DNA of 6,199 nt from Sulfurimonas sp. Its GTDB lineage: Bacteria > Campylobacterota > Campylobacteria > Campylobacterales > Sulfurimonadaceae. The notes under the pieces are model-generated. The model did not search any database. It saw only the letters and a program-made list of their open reading frames with translations, and had not been told where the DNA came from. Position 1 is the first letter of the stretch; each line of letters starts with the position of its first letter. A program made the translations under genes and the position numbers. The DNA lies in contig JALUBM010000153.1 of the NCBI GenBank assembly GCA_027044845.1, positions 1-6,199 of the forward strand. Reading direction: 5' to 3'. This document shows, in pieces, positions 1-4,481 of this stretch.

Positions 1-526
1 GGCACTTGTAGAACCTGCGATGGTCTTAACAGTTTTTAGTGTCTCTATGATGGCAGGAGATTTGGGCGTAGGTCAAGCTGGTGTAAATTTAGCCGAGCAT
101 TTTCCAAAAGAGCATATGGCAAGTTTTCTATTTGCAGGTATCAGCTTTTTTATACTTCTCATTGCTGAGAATGGGCGTATTCCTGTTGATAATCCTGAAA
201 CACACTTGGAACTTACTATGGTACATGAGGCGATGATACTGGATCTCAGCGGTGTTTATCTGGCGATTATTGAGGCAGCAGCTTCTGTGAAGTTTGTAAT
301 TTTTGCTTCATTGTTCGTTTCGTTATTTATTCCTTTTGGGCTTGAATATTCTGCACCTGTAGCGATTATTGTTTTTATAATAAAACTTTTTGGTGTGGCT
401 GTGGCTGTAGCGTTGTTGGAAGTCAATACCGCGAAACTTCGACTTTTTAAAGTGCCGAATCTACTTGGTATTTCCATTGTTTTTGCATTTTTGTCACTGA
501 TTACATTTTATGTGTTGGGAGCGTAG
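1..526 (+). CDS. hyfC: HyfC-like (NuoH / respiratory complex I subunit 1 family) membrane subunit, 5' end outside window
   Basis: This is the C-terminal part of the NuoH-like membrane anchor of a group 4 hydrogenase / complex I type complex, the subunit that joins the soluble redox arm to the ion-pumping membrane arm. The frame is open from base 2, where the residues before the first ATG (at 20) read ALVEPA and continue family-like sequence. The true start is therefore upstream and the ATG at 20 is internal. About 174 residues are visible. The family's conserved cytoplasmic loop is clear at bases 164-229 (AENGRIP..NPETHLELTMVHE), rich in acidic residues that in NuoH/HycD line the cavity at the junction with the large subunit. 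A second family motif, AKLRLFKVPNLLG, lies near the C-terminus. At least four hydrophobic segments are visible. The stop (TAG 524-526) is 3 bases before hyfE, indicating one operon. The family is secure; the symbol follows the E. coli hydrogenase-4 homologue. Confidence 0.93.
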   Translation, partial: ALVEPAMVLTVFSVSMMAGDLGVGQAGVNLAEHFPKEHMASFLFAGISFFILLIAENGRIPVDNPETHLELTMVHEAMILDLSGVYLAIIEAAASVKFVIFASLFVSLFIPFGLEYSAPVAIIVFIIKLFGVAVAVALLEVNTAKLRLFKVPNLLGISIVFAFLSLITFYVLGA

Positions 527-529
527 TAA

Positions 530-1126
530 ATGGTTGATTTTTTTATAGGTCTGTTTTTGGCTTCGCTCATAACGGCACTTTTTACGACAAGGCTGTATCG
601 TCTTTTAATGTGGTACTCGTTTAATTCTTTAACACTTGGTATATTGGCTCTGCTTATTGGAACAGAATTAGAAGACAATGCAATGCTTATAACGGGTGTT
701 GCGACGATTCTTATAAAAGCCGTGGGTATTCCTTACTTTTTAAAGAGTTTTTCCCAAAAGTTTCATTTTGTGCGACAAATTACCCCTGAAATAAAAGTGC
801 AGTATGCCATTATGCTTATTCCCGCTATTTTGGTTTTTACGTTTTATTTGGCAGAGCCTATTACAAATATGATAGCCAACAACTCTAACTATGTTGCCAT
901 CAGCATATCATCTCTGTTTTTATCGCTTTTATTAATGATGGAGCATAAAAACGTAGCACCTAAAATTGTCGGCTTTTTAAGTATGGAAAATTCGCTTTTT
1001 TTACTTGGAATTACCGCAACGGACGGTATGCCGATGCTTGTTGAACTTGGGATATTTTTTGACCTTTTAATGGCTATTGTCGTCATCAATCTTTTGTTTA
1101 ATCGTGAGGAGATGAAAAATGCTTGA
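530..1126 (+). CDS. hyfE: HyfE-like membrane subunit of hydrogenase-4/Ehr-type complex
   Basis: This 198-residue integral membrane protein is slightly shorter than E. coli HyfE (about 216). HyfE-type subunits belong to the membrane arm, and their C-terminal half is related to NuoK, the small complex I subunit that carries ion-path glutamates. About six hydrophobic segments are visible. The diagnostic region is residues 132-190: LLMMEHKNVAPKIVGFL, then SMENSLFLLG and PMLVELGIFFDLL. Acidic residues E138, E153 and E172 sit in or at the edge of predicted helices, and the MEN and VELG.FFD patterns are typical of HyfE. An earlier segment, TILIKAVGIPYFLKSF (residues 59-74), also fits the family. The ATG at 530 is supported by GGGAG at 517-521, 8 bases upstream. 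The 3' end overlaps hyfF by 8 bases, implying translational coupling. Which glutamates conduct ions is inferred from NuoK, not shown by the sequence. Confidence 0.88.
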   Translation: MVDFFIGLFLASLITALFTTRLYRLLMWYSFNSLTLGILALLIGTELEDNAMLITGVATILIKAVGIPYFLKSFSQKFHFVRQITPEIKVQYAIMLIPAILVFTFYLAEPITNMIANNSNYVAISISSLFLSLLLMMEHKNVAPKIVGFLSMENSLFLLGITATDGMPMLVELGIFFDLLMAIVVINLLFNREEMKNA

Positions 1127-2531
1127 GTTGTTACTTCTGCCTGTACTGGTTATTTTTGGGCTTTCCTTTATAAAAAGTCCAAAGACACATAAACCGCTTG
1201 CTTTTATCTCTTTTTTGATTCTTTTGCCGAGTGCTCAGCTTTTAAGGCTGCCAAAGCCATTTCATTTGCTTGGTGATTATTTGGTTGTGGATGATTTAAA
1301 TGCGTATGTGCTTTTTGTCTCCTCTATCGTAGGTATCGGCGTTGCACTGGCTTTGATGACGCTAGATAAACATGTGAAAGTCTCTAAAAATGCTTATAGA
1401 AGATTTTATAGATTTTTTGCCATATTTTGGGTCGGGCTTATCTTCTCCATCCTTTCGAATCATATGGGTATTTACTGGATAGGGCTTGAACTTGCAACGC
1501 TCTCAACGGTTTATATGATTAAAACAAACCACTCAAACGCAGCACACAAAGAAGCATGGAACTATATGATAGTCGGTGCGATTGCCATTTCTCTTATACT
1601 CTTTGGCATCATTCTTATCTATGCAAGTGCGAAACCTATTTTGGGTGAAGATGCTATGAACTTTAACCTGCTTTTAGCCCATGCCAAAGAGATAAAATCT
1701 CCCTTTCTTTTTGAGATCGGCTTTGCGATAGCGAGTGTGGGAATGTTCGTTAAAATGGGCTTTTTTCCTATGAATCTGTGGCTTGCAAATATTGAGCGGG
1801 CTTCATTTTATCCGGTGGCGGCTCTTTTTAGCGGTATTTTAGAATCAGCCGTGATTATCGGCTTTTTCCGTTTTAGTAAAATAGCGATGGAAGTTAATTA
1901 TAATCACCTTTTTACTTTTGTTTTTATTTATACGATTTTGACGATTTTTATTGTTAGTTTTTTGATTTTTCGTACAAAAGATTTTATGCGTCTTTTTAGT
2001 CTTAGTGGTGTTGAACATATGGCTTTAATCGCACTTTTTTGGGTAAGCGGTGGAACTTTTGCCGCACTGCTTCATTTTGGTGCACATGCTTTTTTAAAAC
2101 CAGCACTTTTTCTCTCAACTGGAGTGCTTGAATCAAACGGAAAGTATAGAATTGCAGGAGCACTCAAAGGCTACAAAGGCAAAAAAGGAACACTTTTTTG
2201 GTTTTTGGTTTCACTTTTTTTACTTGCGGTCATCTCATTGCCGCCGAGTCCGATGTTTTTTAGTGAAATTTATGGTTTTGGGGCTATGATAAATGTGGCA
2301 AAAAGTGGACATCATCTGCTTGCAATGATGGGGGCGATTTTGATTTTGCTTATTTTGCTCTCTATTATATTTTATAAATTTGTCGAGGTCTATCAGTCTA
2401 TGAAGTATGAGGGTGAAGAACACAGTAAAAAGGTCTATGCAAGTGAGCTTTTCTCACTTGTGATTTTTGCGCTTGCTTTAATAGCGTTGATAACGCCTCC
2501 GGTGATGAACTATCTTAAAGGAATATCATGA
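1119..2531 (+). CDS. hyfF: HyfF-like proton/cation-translocating membrane subunit (NuoL/M/N, Mrp antiporter family)
   Basis: This 470-residue polytopic membrane protein of the Proton_antipo_M family forms the ion-pumping module of the complex. About 13-14 hydrophobic segments are visible. Residues conserved for ion translocation in this family are present: E124 in GLELATLSTVY (TM5-type Glu), K212 in FVKMGFFPMNLWLAN (TM7-type Lys), K327 in HFGAHAFLKPALFLSTG (central Lys) and E383 in LPPSPMFFSEIYGF (the late Glu seen in NuoM-like members). H320 and H323 precede K327 as in many family members. Length is somewhat under E. coli HyfF (about 526) and well under HycC or NuoL, and no long C-terminal lateral helix is present. 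The ATG at 1119 is supported by GAGGAG at 1106-1111, inside the end of hyfE. Its TGA overlaps the ATG of hyfG (ATGA at 2528-2531). Whether it moves H+ or Na+ cannot be read from the sequence. Confidence 0.93.
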   Translation: MLELLLLPVLVIFGLSFIKSPKTHKPLAFISFLILLPSAQLLRLPKPFHLLGDYLVVDDLNAYVLFVSSIVGIGVALALMTLDKHVKVSKNAYRRFYRFFAIFWVGLIFSILSNHMGIYWIGLELATLSTVYMIKTNHSNAAHKEAWNYMIVGAIAISLILFGIILIYASAKPILGEDAMNFNLLLAHAKEIKSPFLFEIGFAIASVGMFVKMGFFPMNLWLANIERASFYPVAALFSGILESAVIIGFFRFSKIAMEVNYNHLFTFVFIYTILTIFIVSFLIFRTKDFMRLFSLSGVEHMALIALFWVSGGTFAALLHFGAHAFLKPALFLSTGVLESNGKYRIAGALKGYKGKKGTLFWFLVSLFLLAVISLPPSPMFFSEIYGFGAMINVAKSGHHLLAMMGAILILLILLSIIFYKFVEVYQSMKYEGEEHSKKVYASELFSLVIFALALIALITPPVMNYLKGIS

Positions 2532-3895
2532 GATTTATTGCAAGATATGCCAAAGACAGAGGCAGAGTTTTTGAAATAGTGACATTGTATGATTCAGAAG
2601 TACAAAAAGAGCAGGTGCATAAAGAAAAGCCAGTTATTCAAACACTTTCACATGAACATCCTGCAGCTTTATGGTTTGAGAGAAAAATGCAAGATGATTT
2701 CGGGATTATAGTTGAAGATGCTTTTGATAAACGCCCTCTTGTACATCAAGAACAATTTCCAAAAAATGTACATCCAATGTGTAAAGATTTTGATGCAAAA
2801 GAGCTTGATTTTAGCGAATTTCAACCGTATAATTACGAGGTGATTAAGGGTGATGGTGTATTTCAGGTCAGTGTAGGACCGATTCATGCAGGGATTATAG
2901 AACCTGGACATTTCCATTTTTCTCAAGCAGGAGAAAAGATGTTGCATCTTGAAATACGACATTTTTATACATATCGTGCAATAGAAAAAATGTTAGAAGG
3001 CAAGACACTGGAAGAAGCAAAACCAATTATTGAACGCATAAGTGGAAATGAGAGCATAGCCTATCAAATTTGCTGGCGTGATATTTTATTGCAAGCGTCA
3101 CAGCAAGAACTTCCACAAGCTTTACAAAAACGCCATGCCTTTTTGCTCGAACTTGAAAGAATGATTCATCATTTGACAGATTTAGGTTTTATACCAAATG
3201 ACGCGGGATTTGGAGCAGCACTGAGCCTTGGTTCAAAACTTGCAGAAGATTCACGAAGAAAAATGAAAGAGATTACGGGACATCGTTTTGGTTTTGGAGC
3301 GATTGATTTTGCAAATAAGTTTCTTGATACGGTCTCTTTACATGAATGGTTAGATAGTATGCAAGAAAGCATTGATTATTTTGAAGATTGGATTATAGAT
3401 ATACCTTCTTTATGGGATAGATTAGATACAACAGGAATCCTTGCTTTGAAAAAAGCTATCAAATATGATACTGTCGGTGTAATCGCTAAGGCTTCAGGTT
3501 TAGCAATTGATAGAAGAATAAATAATTTTTATTTACAAAATGGTTTTGAAGCTGTTACTCAATTGAGTGGTGATGTTGCGGCAAGATTTAAAATAAGAAT
3601 TGCAGAGCTGAAAAATTCCTTAACAATGATGCATAATTTTTTACAAGAAGATGATACTGTTTTAACATTAAATACTCTTCAAGATGGTGAATATATGAGC
3701 TTTGTCGAGAGTTCTATGGGTGAGCTTTTTATGACGATAGATATAAAAGATGGTGTTATTGAAAGATTTTTTGCAAGAGATGCTAGTTTTGTAAATTGGC
3801 AGGCAGTGCATCTAATGATGAGGAATGACATAATCGCAGATTTTCCACTTATAAATAAAAGTTGTGATTTAAGTTATGCAGGGAATGATTTATGA
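2528..3895 (+). CDS. hyfG: HyfG-like fused NuoC-NuoD / hydrogenase large subunit lacking all four NiFe-ligand cysteines
   Basis: This 455-residue soluble subunit has two parts. Residues 1-90 are a NuoC-like domain, shorter than in HycE (HycE is about 569 in total), with the family signature around residues 45-88 (PAALWFERKMQDDFGI, then FPKNVHPMCKDFD). Residues 100-455 are a NuoD / NiFe-hydrogenase large subunit domain with VGPIHAGIIEPGHFHFS (116-132), LEIRHFYTYRAIEKMLEG (141-158), a LELERMIHHLTDLG helix, and ITGHRFGFG (249-257). The active-site motifs are altered. Where hydrogenases have ERVCGIC, this has ERISGNE (169-175; S172 and E175 in the ligand places). Where they have DPCxxC near the C-terminus, this has DLSYAG (447-452; S449 and G452). 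The protein ends three residues later, so no cleavable maturation tail exists. It cannot bind NiFe by the known mode and fits Ehr-type complexes. The start overlaps the hyfF stop (ATGA); AAGGA at 2518-2522 is a good RBS. Electron partner unknown. Confidence 0.92.
   Translation: MRFIARYAKDRGRVFEIVTLYDSEVQKEQVHKEKPVIQTLSHEHPAALWFERKMQDDFGIIVEDAFDKRPLVHQEQFPKNVHPMCKDFDAKELDFSEFQPYNYEVIKGDGVFQVSVGPIHAGIIEPGHFHFSQAGEKMLHLEIRHFYTYRAIEKMLEGKTLEEAKPIIERISGNESIAYQICWRDILLQASQQELPQALQKRHAFLLELERMIHHLTDLGFIPNDAGFGAALSLGSKLAEDSRRKMKEITGHRFGFGAIDFANKFLDTVSLHEWLDSMQESIDYFEDWIIDIPSLWDRLDTTGILALKKAIKYDTVGVIAKASGLAIDRRINNFYLQNGFEAVTQLSGDVAARFKIRIAELKNSLTMMHNFLQEDDTVLTLNTLQDGEYMSFVESSMGELFMTIDIKDGVIERFFARDASFVNWQAVHLMMRNDIIADFPLINKSCDLSYAGNDL
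3032..3052 (+). other. Degenerate L1 motif of the hydrogenase large subunit (CxxC replaced by SxxE)
   Basis: These codons encode ERISGNE, residues 169-175 of the large subunit. In working NiFe hydrogenases of group 4 the same place reads like ERVCGIC, whose two cysteines hold the nickel. Here the first is Ser172 (AGT at 3041-3043) and the second Glu175 (GAG at 3050-3052). The flanking E-R-I/V and G match the family, so the alignment is firm and the change is not a frameshift: reading stays open and family-like on both sides. Confidence 0.85.
3863..3892 (+). other. Degenerate L2 motif at the large-subunit C-terminus (CxxC replaced by SxxG)
   Basis: The last ten codons encode C446-D-L-S-Y-A-G-N-D-L455. 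The preceding PLINKS matches the family's PLI..S segment, which in group 4 hydrogenases is followed by I-D-P-C-x-S-C-T-D-R. The two cysteine places are Ser449 and Gly452. A lone cysteine (C446) sits just before the conserved Asp447, not at a ligand place. No residues follow that an endopeptidase would remove after nickel insertion. Confidence 0.82.
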
Positions 3896-4398
3896 TTAAA
3901 TTTTGGAATAAACGTGTAAAGCTTGGGATATTAACAGAAAATCCAGAGTTTGAAGATGAAATTAAAACTATTCAAAAAGAGATAAAAGAGAGTGTAAAGA
4001 AAAAATTTGCAGGAAGTTTAGCTTTAAGAATGGTTGATAGTGGTAGTTGTAATGCTTGTGAAGCAGAATGTAATGCACTTGCCAACCCATATTATGATTT
4101 AGAACGTTTGGGAATCTACTTCGTGGCAAGTCCTCGTCATGCGGATGTAATGCTCCTTAGTGGCATTATGACCTTTAATATGACACCACATGTACTTGAG
4201 GCGTATGAACAGATTCCGAATCCGAAATGGGTTATAACTCTTGGTGATTGTCCTATAATGCAGGCACCATTTGAAAGAACATTTGCGATTAAAGCCCCAG
4301 CACAAGAGCATATAAAAATAACACATCATATATCGGGATGTCCACCGAGTCCTAAAGAAATTATGCAGGGCTTATTAGAGTTTTTGAAAAAAATCTAG
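3892..4398 (+). CDS. hyfI: HyfI-like small subunit (NuoB / NADH dehydrogenase 20 kDa family), one [4Fe-4S] cluster
   Basis: This 168-residue soluble iron-sulfur subunit is homologous to NuoB and to HycG/HyfI. It carries the cluster nearest the large subunit (N2/proximal type). Cluster ligands are kept: C53 and C56 in VDSGSCNACEAE, C120 in ITLGDC, and C150 in ISGCPPSP. The family segments NPYYDLERLGI and FVASPRHADVMLLSG (residues 65-91) are clear. Two oddities stand out: an extra cysteine, C60, making C53-x2-C56-x3-C60, and the loop after C120 reads PIMQAPF where homologues usually have a Gly-Gly-rich stretch. The first 45 or so residues are charged and partly helical, and less conserved. The ATG at 3892 overlaps the hyfG stop (ATGA) and has AGGGA at 3880-3884. 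It is the last gene of the operon, and no ferredoxin-like HyfH gene lies between it and hyfG. The family is secure; redox partners are not shown. Confidence 0.92.
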   Translation: MIKFWNKRVKLGILTENPEFEDEIKTIQKEIKESVKKKFAGSLALRMVDSGSCNACEAECNALANPYYDLERLGIYFVASPRHADVMLLSGIMTFNMTPHVLEAYEQIPNPKWVITLGDCPIMQAPFERTFAIKAPAQEHIKITHHISGCPPSPKEIMQGLLEFLKKI

Positions 4399-4481
4399 GT
4401 GTTATATGACAAACCAAAATTAAGCTGATAAATGGTTAAAATAAGATAAAATCTTTCGGAGAAATTATTTGAGGAAAGAAA
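4399..4481 (+). promoter_or_regulatory. Intergenic region with likely promoter for the downstream secreted-protein gene
   Basis: This 83-base AT-rich spacer has two TAAAAT hexamers exactly ten bases apart (4437-4442 and 4447-4452), each resembling a sigma-70 -10 box. No clear -35 box lies upstream, which is usual for vegetative promoters in Campylobacterota. Starting from the second hexamer would leave a leader of roughly 20-25 bases. A weak inverted repeat (AACCA 4412-4416, TGGTT 4433-4437) is not followed by a T-run, so I do not call a terminator for the hyf operon. Read-through from hyfI into the next gene remains possible. Confidence 0.4.
4471..4475 (+). promoter_or_regulatory. Ribosome binding site deciding the start at 4482
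   Basis: GAGGA lies six bases before the ATG at 4482. A second in-frame ATG at 4491 is worse placed relative to this site. The first ATG also gives a normal signal-peptide n-region with a lysine (MLKM), so 4482 is preferred. Confidence 0.7.

Noticed and set aside
256..477. Minus-strand ORF opposite hyfC, and similar antisense ORFs at 889-1089, 2235-2423, 2669-2962, 3169-3372 and 4099-4329
   Set aside because: All lie wholly inside well-recognised + strand genes, show no family-like sequence and have compositions expected of a reverse reading of membrane or enzyme codons.
3041..3052. Sequencing error or frameshift as the cause of the missing cysteines
   Set aside because: Two separate motifs are both changed while the frame and family sequence continue on either side. 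A single error cannot explain this.
2528..3895. Calling the operon an active hydrogenase-4 or formate hydrogenlyase
   Set aside because: The large subunit lacks every NiFe-binding cysteine and the maturation tail, so the activity implied by the usual product name is not supported.
1119..4398. Change from T-rich to A-rich + strand between hyfF and hyfG as a sign of transfer
   Set aside because: Genes for membrane proteins are T-rich because hydrophobic residues use T at the second codon position. The shift follows protein type and needs no other explanation.
4412..4437. Inverted repeat AACCA...TGGTT as a terminator of the hyf operon
   Set aside because: The stem is only five base pairs and AT-rich inside, the loop is 16 bases, and no T-run follows.
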